From Actinostola sp. cb2023 (Eukaryota > Cnidaria > Anthozoa > Actiniaria > Actinostolidae), in NCBI GenBank assembly GCA_033675265.1, contig JAUJYZ010000245.1, positions 30,001-94,000 of the forward strand: 64,000 bases of DNA. The letters run 5' to 3'. Positions within the stretch are counted from its first letter, which is position 1. Each line of letters begins with the position of its first letter. The position numbers and the translations under genes were made by a program. The notes below the pieces were generated by a model. It made no database searches. It was not told where the DNA came from and saw nothing but the letters and a program-made list of their open reading frames with translations. Shown one piece after another: positions 31,823-44,400 of this stretch.

Positions 31823-32403
31823 GGTATAAAAAAGAAAGATCTCAACCACCAGAAAAACAAAGATGGCGAAAGATCACTATCAACCTCGCAAGGATTGATG
31901 GGTAAAAACACAGGGATCCCCATAAAATCACAACATGTGGCAAGAGGCTTATCGAAAAGAACAGTTTATACCTTTGAGGATATTTTCGATATCAACAAAA
32001 ATCCTATAAGCTTATCTACAACGGTTTGTTTGTCACATTTCTTCTGAGATTATTTTACCAAAATGGGAGCAAAATCAGATGTTTTCAACTATAAACTGAA
32101 GAAGCCATATAAAGACAGCTGCCGAGTCATAAACCTAGAAGCTTTGGAAATAAAAGAGAATGGGTGAAAAAATAAACAATGTACAAACTAATAACCTTTT
32201 AATAAGCGCTAATAATAATTTAATACCGCTAGGGACGATGGGAGAATTCGTCCCCAATCTCTCAGACTCGAGAGGGGCGGATTTCAAGATGGCGTTTTGA
32301 TCGTGTTATAATTTATATGTGCATCCACGGCTCCTTAAACAGGAAACCTTTAATCCTCATCTGTTATGTTGGACAGACGAAACAATTGAAGCCATGATCA
32401 ATT
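31823..32403. promoter_or_regulatory. Divergent promoter region, COX7A2L (-) and PPP1R37 (+)
   Basis: Only about 580 bp separate the start codons of two divergently transcribed housekeeping-type genes, so a shared bidirectional promoter is likely. CpG-containing sequence and AAGATGGCG (near 32287, a YY1-like motif) are near the PPP1R37 start. No TATA box stands out. Confidence 0.55.
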
Positions 32404-35400
32404 ATGGAAACGGGGGAAGATGTGTTAGCTCATGAACAATCTGCAACGGGGTTCGAAGTTGGCACAGACGATGAGACTGAGAGGAGCTTGTTGAACCGCA
32501 GTGAGAGTTGTTGTTCCCCGTGTTCTCCTAAAAATACACCAACTACTCCTATAAAACGCGAGAGAAAAGTCTCATTTCCTGATGACAGTGCTCTAGTGCG
32601 TAGCGTTGAGCCTTTTGATCCGTGGAAAGATGGTGAGTTATTTGGCGGCACAAGTTAACAAGACGTGATTCGTGAAGCGCACGCAGAGAGAAAATTATCC
32701 ATGTTAACTGTTTATTTAAGCGTGATTATATGCACTCTTAGTTTGATCATTCCCATGTTTATCCTCTATATCACCAGGTACATGACTGTGTAAAAGCCTT
32801 TAGTTTGTTGGACTTCATGGATATATGTATCAATCAAACAAGGAAAACAACTGGCTTCCTTAGAAATTAGAAGAAGAATAATGCCTTTCTTTCCAGCTTT
32901 CAATCAGCTATTCTCAAAAACTCTCCTTCTAATTCCATGTAATGATATATAATGGCGTCAAATTGTTTCTCCTGTGTGGCTTTAGGTTCTATTTTCTAGG
33001 AACTTCTGCTGTGAAACCTGATTCTATACAGCATGAAACAATAATCATCGAATTTCCACGAAGGGCACATTGCCAAGGGCATAGAGTCATTTCAGAACCC
33101 GAATTAATTTTGGTGAAGAATCATTAGCTAGAATTTATGGAAAAAGCATATGCATCTTTTCACAGCTTGCTTTGAACAAACAACAGGGTTTTAATACCAC
33201 AACTAGCTCTTTTGTATATGAAATGAAATTTGGAACCGCAATATTAATAAGGGGGGAAATGTGAAGGCAACGGAAGTCAACGTGTTGAAATAGAACGTTT
33301 AGAAAAATCTACTTTCGATTTTAATAATCACCGTTGACTGTTTTTTGAAAGTTAAATTCACAGTTGATTCTTGCATAAGTTAATTACAGTTGTTTATCAA
33401 CTTAAACAATAAATATTTGAAGCAAAATTAGTTTCTGGTCACATGATCAGACAAAAAAGTAATATGAGAGGTTATGAAATTTCTTAATTTGGGTATTGTT
33501 TTAGGGGAAGTTGAGTTGCGTATGGAGAAAATTAATGACTTGAGAAGTCAGTTGAAAAATTTGATCAGAATCGCAAGCCATGACATGAAGAGTTTAGCTG
33601 GATCTTTATGCTTTTGTCAGACAATTAAGTTATCAATTATATTGAATCACCAATGGAATTTCAATTGAAGCAGTGTGTACAGCTAAAGTAATCCTTTAGG
33701 TTTATCTGCTGTTACATGTACATACTTGTGAAATATTTATTTTTCTAGAGGAATTAACATTCTGTTTCCTTTGTTAACAATGTAATGTTATTTGGTTCTA
33801 TTTATTCAGCTGGTAATTGTACAAGTAAAGAGGTTATTGATGCGTATCGGCGAATATGTACCCAGCTGAAAGCAAAACCATGTGATAAACTCATCAAGCA
33901 ACTGGAGGTAGGTACATGTAGACACATTGTCGCTACTTGAGTTTTTGGCTGGCCATGAATACATTTCTATGCGTAACTGTTTATTTTGTAATCCTCTTAG
34001 AAGAGATTTCAGTTCTGAATATGAGAAATTCATGTTGAGAAAATGTGTGAGAAACACTTGAAGCAAACAGCAGGCAACTGCCATTTTTATCTTCTGTGCA
34101 ATGTAGATTTATATTGAAAACAAAAATACAATATTAAAGAATTAAGTGAAAAAAGTGAAACTTGTTCTTTTTCGATCTTAAATAAATCCACACATTGTTC
34201 TTGTCTTGGAGTTATTTTTCTTTGCTCTATTATTCATTGCTTGATACCACATTTTGCTATCTCAAGATGCTGGTAACACCAGCCTTTTTATGGTTCTTCA
34301 AGATGTTTGAAGTATTGAGAATTGTAGTATACATCGGTGGAGTAGGAGGAGGGTGGACAAGATAGGGTCAATAATTATAATAATAATAAAACTTTAGTTA
34401 GCTTACATTAACAGTAGGCTAATATGGGGACACCTATCACAGATAAAGCATAAACATTAAAGTTGGGGGAGGGGGGAGGGGGAGGGGAAGGGGAAGGGGA
34501 AACAGCTCCCTAGCTATGCATACTCACTGCACCCCTGTTACATGTACATGTATGTACATCTTTAGTATAATGGTATATAGACATTTAATCATCAATAATT
34601 TATTATTTTATTATTTTAATTTATTATTGATATTATCTTTTAATACTATTACCAGACATATGAGAATTTTAATGACAGAATCAGTGTTATTGACTTAAGA
34701 GGTAAGATATGAAAGTACCTGTAATTCTGGCTTGGCAGTGATTTGGAAACAGGCATTACATCCATTAAAGTAACTGTTGGAAAATACTCTTTTATTTTTA
34801 GTTGATTTTTGAATTTACCCAAATGCAATTAGCCATCCTGAATGAACAAGATAATTGTACATGTAGTTGGATGTGATGGCTTCTTTTCAAACACTGCTTG
34901 GCTGTACAAATGTCATTAGTTCAATATAGATACACCTAATTTCAAAAACGTTGTCCAATAATAATCAAAAAAGCCAAATAGGCATGACGAGCCCCGACCC
35001 TAACATTTTTGTTTTGCAAAGCAAAAAAAGCCTCGCAAAATGCATATTTGTGGTTGATTAACACAGCGGGGTAGTGTACCCGATACATCGGTGTAGGCCA
35101 GGCTCATGCTGGGACGTGAATTACTAGTCGTAGATTTATATTTACTGATTTTAGAAAGATATGGCCAATAAGTGAATAAGATACATTTTGTCTCTAGTAA
35201 AATAATATTGATACTGATCAAACGTTCAATGCTCTACCCATAGAATATCGAGCGAGTCAGGCGTGCCGCCACAAATCATTGCCGGTTTAGCAATACAAAT
35301 TAAGTTGAGTTGTCAGCCTACTTTGCGATTAGTATTTTAGTCTGCAGTGTTTCAAGTTCAATGCTTTACCCATAGAATATCAGGTGTGCCACCCGAACAA

Positions 35401-38400
35401 TGTACCCTGCCTTCAGGTGCGCCACCTAAAAGCATTGGGGTTTAGCAATATAAAGTTGAGTTATGTCAGTACTCTGCGATTAGTATTATAGTCTGTGTTT
35501 CAAGTTCAATGCTTTACCCATAGAATATCAGGCGTGCCACCCGAACAATCTACCCTGCCTTCAGGTGCGCCACCCAAAAGCATTGGGGTTTAGCAATATA
35601 AAGTTGAGTACTCTACGATTAGTCACATTAGTCTGTGTTGGTTTCAGAACGTTTGCAGCATAAAATCCCGTATTTGTCTCTCAAAGTCAGACGAGCAATA
35701 CCTGAATGTACTCGACGAATATCTTACCCACATTTTCAGGTGACATTTTCCATATTTTAGACAACCTCAACAGTGGAAATAAAGCTCACAATTAAAATAT
35801 ATTTTGATTCTAAAACTCGTCGATGACCTGCAATTGTTTATCATGTTGTGTAAGAATTGTCTGTGATTAATGTGTCAGTAGAACGAACCTTATTGGACCA
35901 AGACTAATTGGCTTTGCGAACTAGTAACCCTAGGCAAACACATCACAGCTATCCTGCTGGGACAAAAAGTTTGGGCTCGGGGCTCCTCACGTTTCATTAA
36001 AAGACAAAAGAAGTGCACTCAAGCTGAACTGTTTCTTTTGTCTTTTTGAATGAATTCGTATTTGGCTATTTGGACAACGTTTTTGAAAACAGGTGTAACT
36101 TAATATATTTTATCGAAGAAATAGAAAATGCATGCGCGTGCTCTGATCTGTGCAGTCATAGAGCATGCATGTGGTGACTGATCAGAAAACAAGAGAAGTG
36201 TTAGGAGAAGCATGACACATAACAGAATGCTTATCGACAGTTCTCGAGTGTTCTGACCAGTCCCCAAGTGCTCTACAACTGCACTGAGCACAGTGAACAA
36301 GTTTTATATAAAATACAATAATTATTATGATTTTAAGGCAAATTTTCAATTTTGTTTGTTACAAACATGTTTGAATATCTGTGCGTGCGCATGCTGTGTG
36401 CGGGTGCTGTGTGCGGGTGCTGTGTGCTCAGCAGGTGCTGTGTGCTCTCATGCGTCCTGTGAGCATGCAGCATATGCATCCTTTGGCAAATCAGAGCATG
36501 CGTTATCTCATAGTTATTTTATGAGCCACCTTAAAATATGTTTCCGCCATTGATCAATGGCCACCATCAGTAGTCTGTGAAAATGTTGACTATTTGCTGG
36601 CAGAGTTTGAAATCAAAGCAGAGCATATTTATAACATGTAGTTGTACTATAATAAGATATTATTATTTCTTGTCACTGAAGGCACAAAATTAGATCTAAA
36701 GAGTTGTGAGACGTTAGAAGAAGTACTGAGAAGAGTTAGGACAAAGACCCTCGATCTTGAAAATACAAGTTTAGAAGATGAGGTATGTGTGTGATAGATA
36801 CAATATGAGCAGCTGTACTGTATAACCCATATAAAAGAGTACTTAACTTTACTGACATTTCGTCGGAGCCTTAACTTAGCCCTCCGACGAAGGGTTAAGG
36901 CTAGAAAAGTCAGTAAAGTTAAGTACTCTTCTTTTTACCGTATTGGTGTATAAAATCATAAGTTTGGCCAAGAAAATCAAAGTTAAAATTTCTACAAGTG
37001 AAGACAATTTTGTATCCAGATTACAAGCTGTGGTTATGATTTCTATTGTGTTTTCCTCATGAATTATTGATTAATATGATAGTACTGTGTACCAGAAAGA
37101 GGTTTTCTAAAATGGACAACATAAATATACTGGAATAATAATAACAATAACAACAACAACAACAACAACTTTATTGTGCTCACTTATAAATTACAATTTG
37201 AGATATACACTCAATTGCAGAAACGTTGTAGTGTACATTTATACAAATATCTAATGAGATGCAAAATGTTAGACATGCTAAAATACAACTGTTTAAGCAC
37301 AAAATAGTGCTGAAAATTATTGTGTTGTCCTTGTTGGATGCGATACTAATCTAAAATTGATGATTCTGATCATTATATTAGAAGAAAATAAGTGATGTTT
37401 CGCACTTTGTATCTCATTAGATATCTTGTATCTCATTAGATATTTTGTATAAATGTATATTTATTTACAACCTTTCTGCAATTGTCAGAGTGTATGTGTT
37501 GTAGTTTAAAATGATCCCTTGGTTCAATTTAAATTAAACCAGTTCAATTTAAATTAAACCAAAAATCATTTTAAACTACAACATATGCATATCTATGTAA
37601 TACAGATACACATATATACGTAGATGTGTATATAATTTAATGTTGGAATTAAGCACAGCTACTCAAAATAGCTCAATAAGACTGATTGCTGCTGGCATAA
37701 TGTTTACTCACAAATCCTAATCAGTTCTTGCTAAATCCAATCAAAATTACAAAGAGAAGGTACTTTTATTATTATCATTGCACAGTAGATCAGTAGATTA
37801 AAGATACACTGTGTCAAAACCCATTACTTACAATATGTAGCTGACTTCCCTGGTATTAAAGTAATAACATTGGCACCCGGCCATATGAAGACAAAATAGT
37901 GGTAAATCTTCATAAATATGCTTTCTTGTCCAGGGTACATTGTCTATTCTGGAAATGGTGGAGTTTTACCACAGTGCTTGTAAACTAAACCTAGCATATA
38001 ACAATAAAATCAGAGTCAGAGGATGGCAAGCTTTAATGAGAACATTAAAAAGAGTAAGTACTATTTACAAAATGAGTGGCTATTTTGATCTGTAGATCTG
38101 ATACAAAATAGACACGAATATCAAATCCAATGATGTATAACTTTATGTGTTACTATAATTTGCATGATAGAGTGCAATTTAGAAAAGCGTGAAATAGTAC
38201 TAACTTTAAATAGTACTAAATAGTGCTATTTCTATTGTTTTCTATTGTTTCACCGCTATTTAGTACTAATTAGTTATTTAGTTTTCAAGCTTTTCTAAAT
38301 TGCACTCTATGAAGCAGTTTAGCCGAGATGAATTAGGAATATATTCTGTATCCGATTTGCAGATCTATTGTTACATGTATGTATTTTTCTCATGAGTTAA

Positions 38401-41400
38401 TAACAAATTTGATGAGTTTTAAATAAAACCTGATGCCAATCAATCTCTACCCACATTGACAGATATTCAACCCTTCCTTCCATGATACAATGCAGCCAAG
38501 TTCAGAATATATATTGTCACTTGTATTGAACTCACCTAAAGGCTTGTGTGTGTTCTTAGAAAATACAAGCTTGTGTGGGATATTCCATGGTATACAAGTC
38601 TAAACCATTGCAATAATGATTGTATGTTTTATACACTTGTGAGATTTAATATCATGCATGTGATTCTCTTAGACACCATGCCTAGAGTACTTGGATGTTC
38701 GTCATACTGTCTGGACAGAGCAATCCATTCCATTACTGGGCAGATCACTCAGACTCAACTGCCCTCTCACTATACTGCATATGGAAGCTACCAATCTTTC
38801 AGGGAGATCTCTATTCTTACTTTGTATGTATTTAAAAACAAATATTAGTAAAGAACTGGTAGACTATATTAGGTAAATTGACTGTTTATTAATGTACATG
38901 TAGGTTGTCAGTAGGTTACAAAAAGTAGATTGATTGGTAGGTTGTTGGTAGGTTGTCAGTAGGTTGATTGGTAGGTTGTTGGTAGGTTGTCAGTAGGTTG
39001 ATTGGTAGGTTGTTGGTAGGTTGTCAGTAGGCTGTTAGTAGGTTGTTGATTGGTTGTCAGTAGGTTGTCAGTATGTTGTCAGTAGGCTGTTGGTACTGTA
39101 GGTTGTTGGTAGGTTGTCAGTAGGCTGTTGGTAGGTTGTTAATAGGTTGTCAGTAGGCTGTCAGTAGGCTGTTGGTAGATTGTTGGTAGGTTGTCAGTAG
39201 GCTGTTGGTAGATTGTTGGTAGGTTGTCAGTAGGTTGTTGGTCAGATGTCAATAGGTTGTTGGTGCAATGTAGGTTGTTGGTAGGTTGTCAGTAGGTTGT
39301 TGGTAGGTTGTCAGTAGGTTGATTGGTAGGTTGTTGGTAGGTTGTCAGTAGGCTGTTAGTAGGTTGTTGATTGGTTGTCAGTAGGCTGTCAGTAGGTTGT
39401 CAGTAGGTTGTTGGTAGATTGTTGGTAGGTTGTCAGTAGGCTGTTGGTAGATTGTTGGTAGGTTGTCAGTAGGTTGTTGGTCAGATGTCAATAGGTTGTT
39501 GGTGCAATGTAGGTTGTTGGTAGGTTGTCAGTAGGTTGTTGGTAGGTTGTCAGTAGGTTGATTGGTAGGTTGTTGGTAGGTTGTCAGTAGGTTGTTGGTC
39601 AGATGTCAATAGGTTGTTGGTGCAATGTAGGTTGTTGGTAGGTTGTTGGTAGGTTGTCAGTAGGCTGTTGGTAGGTTGTCAGTAGGCTGTTGGTAGATTG
39701 TTGGTAGGTTGTCAGTATGTTGTTGGTCAGATGTCAATAGGTTGTTGTCAATGTAGGTTGGTAGGTTGTTGGTAGGTTGTCAGTAGGCTGTTGGTAGGTT
39801 GTCAGTAGGCTGTTGGTAGATTGTTGGTAGGTTGTCAGTAGGTTGTTGGTCAGATGTCAATAGGTTGTTGGTGCAATGTAGGTTGTTGGTAGGTTGTCAA
39901 TAGGTTGTTGGTAGGTTGTCAATGGGTTGTTGGTAGATTGTCAGTAGGTTGTAGGTAGGTTGTCAGTAGGTTGTCAGTAGGTTGTTAGGTTGTCAGTAGG
40001 TTGTCGGTAGGTTGTCAATAGGTTGTTGGTAGGTTGTCAATAGGTTGTTGGTAGGTTGTCAGTAGGTTGTTGGTAGGTTGTCAGTAGGTTGTTGGTAAAA
40101 ACAAATCTACTGCTGCTACTTTTAAAGTCCTGAAATCTTTTGATGTTTTTTTCTTCTTCTAAAATATACTGTACATTTTCCTTTCCAGCAAATGCTGTCA
40201 AAGCTAACCAAATACTCAGGGATCTCTTTGTGGGTGACAATAAGTTGGTACCTTCGGATGGGCAGTGTATTGGTGCCATGTTGAAGACTAACACAACTTT
40301 GCGATTACTGGACTTACGCAACAATTCTTTACAGGTTAGCAAGCCTGATGTCTTAATTATGACAAGTAATTTCCTGTGCAACATAATTCCTCTTTTTTTT
40401 TTAACCCAAACATTTAGACCCCCAGGCTTAGCTTTGTCTGGTTACATGATGTAAATAGAAGATTGGCTTTAGGTAGACTGTTGATTACAGTTGTATAGTC
40501 CCTCTCACTCTCTAGATCTCTTGTACTTACACGTAGTTGCGAACCAAGACTGAGATTGTACAGTAGTTCAGGTCGTGCTTGAAAGTGATATAAGTATGGA
40601 ACGTGGATGAGTAAGGAATTCCTTCAAACATCCACACCTACTAATGAAAGTCTTTCTGGTTGGCTTGGCTCTGCCAAAAATCGATAAACGAGTTGGCAAC
40701 GGCAACCCATGACGAAAAATACTTTGTAACACAGACCTGGTTTATTTCAAAGTAGCGAGGACCGATTGACTTATCAACAAAAACTATTGTTTTATCTTTA
40801 TATTATTTCTATAGTTTATTGATGTTTGTTGTCGTTCAGGACTTGGGTCTTGGTCATATATGTGAAGGTCTTTCTGAACAAACCGAAGATGGACTACAGA
40901 CTTTAGTGCTATGGAACAACCAGTTAACCTATCAAGGCATGGGTTACCTTAGCAGGGCACTGGTAATATATGTTCAAATTTTTTTTTAAATTATTATTAT
41001 TATTATTTATTAATTTTAATTTTTTTTAATTTAATTAATTTTTTAATTTTTAATTTTTTAAATATATGTTTATCTTTTATCTTTTATTTAATATATAATA
41101 ATATATATGTATTTAAAATAACTTTGCCTTGACCCCTGGCCTTGGTCTTGGTATTCAATCTGTTACAGGAGGATCTTGATACACAGGAAGCCAGTCAAAA
41201 AAGACACACATATTTATTTTTAACAATATCCTCTGAAGACATAATTAGATAAGATATTATTAATCAGTCCAAGCTTGACACTTAACTGATTTTCTACTTT
41301 TGTGCACACAGGTTTCATTAAAAAATCTTCAAACTTTAAATCTTGGTCACAATCGACTTACAAATGAGGGAATTCACAGTCTAAAAGATGGTTTACTTAT

Positions 41401-44400
41401 AAACAAATCACTTCAAAGACTAGGGCTACTGAACACTAGACTATCCAGTGAAGGTGAGGCAGTAGGATCGTTAAACACTGGTGGACAGACAGATAGGCAG
41501 GTAGACAGATATGTAGGTAGATAGACATACAGACAGGTAGTCAGAAGGTACAATGTAGACAGACAGGCAGGTAGATAGCCAGACAGGTAGGCAGACAGGC
41601 AGGTAGACAGACATACAGACAGGTAGTCAGAAGGTACAATGTAGACAGACAGGCAGGTAGATAGCCAGACAGGTAGGCAGACAGGCAGGTAGACAGACAT
41701 ACAGACAGGTAGTCAGAAGGTACAATGTAGACAGACAGGCAGGTAGATAGCCAGACAGGTAGGCAGACAGGCAGGTAGACAGGTAGACAGACAGGTAGAC
41801 AGGCAGGTAGACAGACAAGGTAGACAGATATGTAGGTAGACAGACATACAGACAGGTAGTCAGAAGGTACAATGTAGACAGACAGGCAGGTAGATAGCCA
41901 GACAGGTAGGCAGACAGGCAGGTAGACAGGTAGACAGACAGGTAGACAGGCAGGCAGACAGACAAGTAGACAGGCAGGTAGACAGACAGACAGGTAGACA
42001 GACAGGCTGGTAGACAGACAGACAGGCTGGTAGACAGATGGGCAGACAGATAAATAGACAGGTAGACAGACAGATCGGCAAGCAGGCAAGGAGATAGACA
42101 GACAAATATATTAGTAAATACCCATGAGGTGATGTAACCCACTTGATCCACCCCTGCACTCCATATCCTCCTGTACATTTTGATAACCATCGTCTTCCAC
42201 ACATTACTTTACCAAACTGTTATAATGTGAGTATTAATCGTATGTATTACTCTTCAGGGGTAATTGCGTTGGCTGAAGTTATTGCAGACAGTAAAGTTAT
42301 GTTACGATTGGATATCCGTGAGAATGACCCGTATGTAGGGGGTTTAATGGCATTGTCTCTCGCTTTGAAGATGAATTCTAGTTTGGTTCGCATTGATTTG
42401 GACAAGGAACTCAAGAAAGAGCCTGTAAGTCAACACTGAAGTCTGGTTTACACTAGCGACGCAAGTATAACCACAAGCGCAAGTATCAATATTGATCCTT
42501 GTGCTCATGCTTGCGCCTGTTTTCATTATAAGTAATAGCATGACATGAGGGTGATTAGTGATTAAATGTTCCCTGAAGCCGAGAGAGGTTTAGTTGAAGT
42601 CCCAAGGCCGTAAGCCGAGGGACTTTTACTAAACCTCCCTCAGCTTTTGGGGACATTTCATCACTAATCACCCTCATGTCATGTCATGCTATTACTTTGT
42701 AATATCACGATTACCGAGGAATAAAGCTACTCTTTGGAAATATATGTTAGTTTTAGTACGATGCATAAATTATAGAGTAATAATAATAATAATAATAATA
42801 ATATATATAATAATAAAACTTTATTTTGCCACGGTGTCTACATCATTAAAATAAATGCTCTTCCTGCTGATTTGTGGCATACTTTAGGGAATTTGACTTT
42901 GTTAAATGACACAGTGTAATCGAAACAGCATTCATTCAGTCATGCAGTTCATAAATAAATAATGTCAATAAAAAGACATTCATGATAAATGAGCGAGTAT
43001 TTACTGTTCGTAGTGCTTTCTTCTTCACAGCACATGCGCAAAGAATAACTAGAGTCTTGATCAATGCCTAGTATTGGCTCATTGCCATAGAATCAATTCT
43101 TCAAAGTAGCGTGCAAGAAATAAAGTTTTTAGTCCAGAAAATAAAGAATTACTGTCCTTGCAAATGCTCTGCTCGTGCGCATAGGACATTGCATCGAGGA
43201 CATTGCATCCCACATGTGTTGGAACCTTAAATAGCATGGAGTAGAGCCTGATTTCAGATTAAAGCGCTTTCAGATATAGTGGTATTGCCTCTACTCTGTC
43301 CAAGGTCCCGATGATTGAAATATGAGGGATAAGGACTCATGAATACTCATGAGGGACGATTCATAAAGTATTATTGAGGGACGATTAGTTCTAATCGTCC
43401 CTCATTAATATTTTATGTGTACCTATGATTGCGTCTCTAATGAAAACAGGACTCGAGATGTTATTGTTGTTTTTGAGATGAGTTATGGTAACCTGCTCTC
43501 TCTCATGCACTTGATGTAGCTATGTGACGTGTAAGGTAGCTGTGTGATGTGAAGGTAGCTATGTGACGTGTAAGGTAGCTGTGTGATGTGTAAGGTAGCT
43601 GTGTGACGTGTAAGGTTGCTATGTGACGTGTAAGGTAGCTGTGTGACGTGTAAGGTAGCTGTGTGATGTGTAAGGTAGCTGTGTGATGTAATGTGATGTG
43701 TAAGGTAGCTGTGATGTGTAAGGTAGCTATGTGATGTGTAAGGTAGCTATGTGATGTGTAAGGTAGCTATGTGACGTGTAAGGTAAACAGGACTCGAGCT
43801 ATGTTACGTGTGTAGCTTTTTGTGACGTGAGGTTGCTATGTGACGTGTAAGGTAGCCTGCTGTGTAAGGTAGCTATGTGACTTGAGGTAGCTATGTGACG
43901 TGTAAGGTAGCTGTGTGACGTGAAGGTAGCTATGTGACGTGAAGGTAGCTATGTGACGTGAAGGTAGCTATGTGATGTGTAAGGTAGCTATGTGATGTGT
44001 AAGGTAGCTATGTGATGTGTAAGGTAGCTATGTGACGTGTAAGGTAGCTATGTGATGTGTAAGGTAGCTATGTGATGTGTAAGGTAGCTATGTGATGTGT
44101 AAGGTGTGATGTGTGACGTGTAAGGTAGCTATGTGACGTGTAAGTAGTAGCTGTGTGATGTGTAAGGTAGCTATGTGATGTGTAAGGTAGCTGTGTGACG
44201 TGTAAGGTATCTATCTATCTTCCCGCACACCTTACCCCTTTAAAAGAGGATTACAAAGTGGGTGATCGGCAATATGTTAATTAATAGATCATTAAATAAT
44301 AATTACATAAATTAGCAAAATGAGCCATTGTGATTGGTCAACACTCATTTTCAGCTGCGTTGTGATTGGTTTTTCTTTTTTCCTTTCAGGGTATGGAAAC

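Noticed and set aside
38848..38872. Longer PPP1R37 exon 6 ending at a GTAAAT donor (38872)
   Set aside because: It ends in phase 2 while exon 7 requires phase 1; the GTAAAG donor after 38847 gives a matching phase and keeps the leucine-rich repeat.
41413..42204. Cys/Leu-rich ORFs of up to 191 codons on the minus strand
   Set aside because: Translations of the GACA/GGTA array in a PPP1R37 intron.
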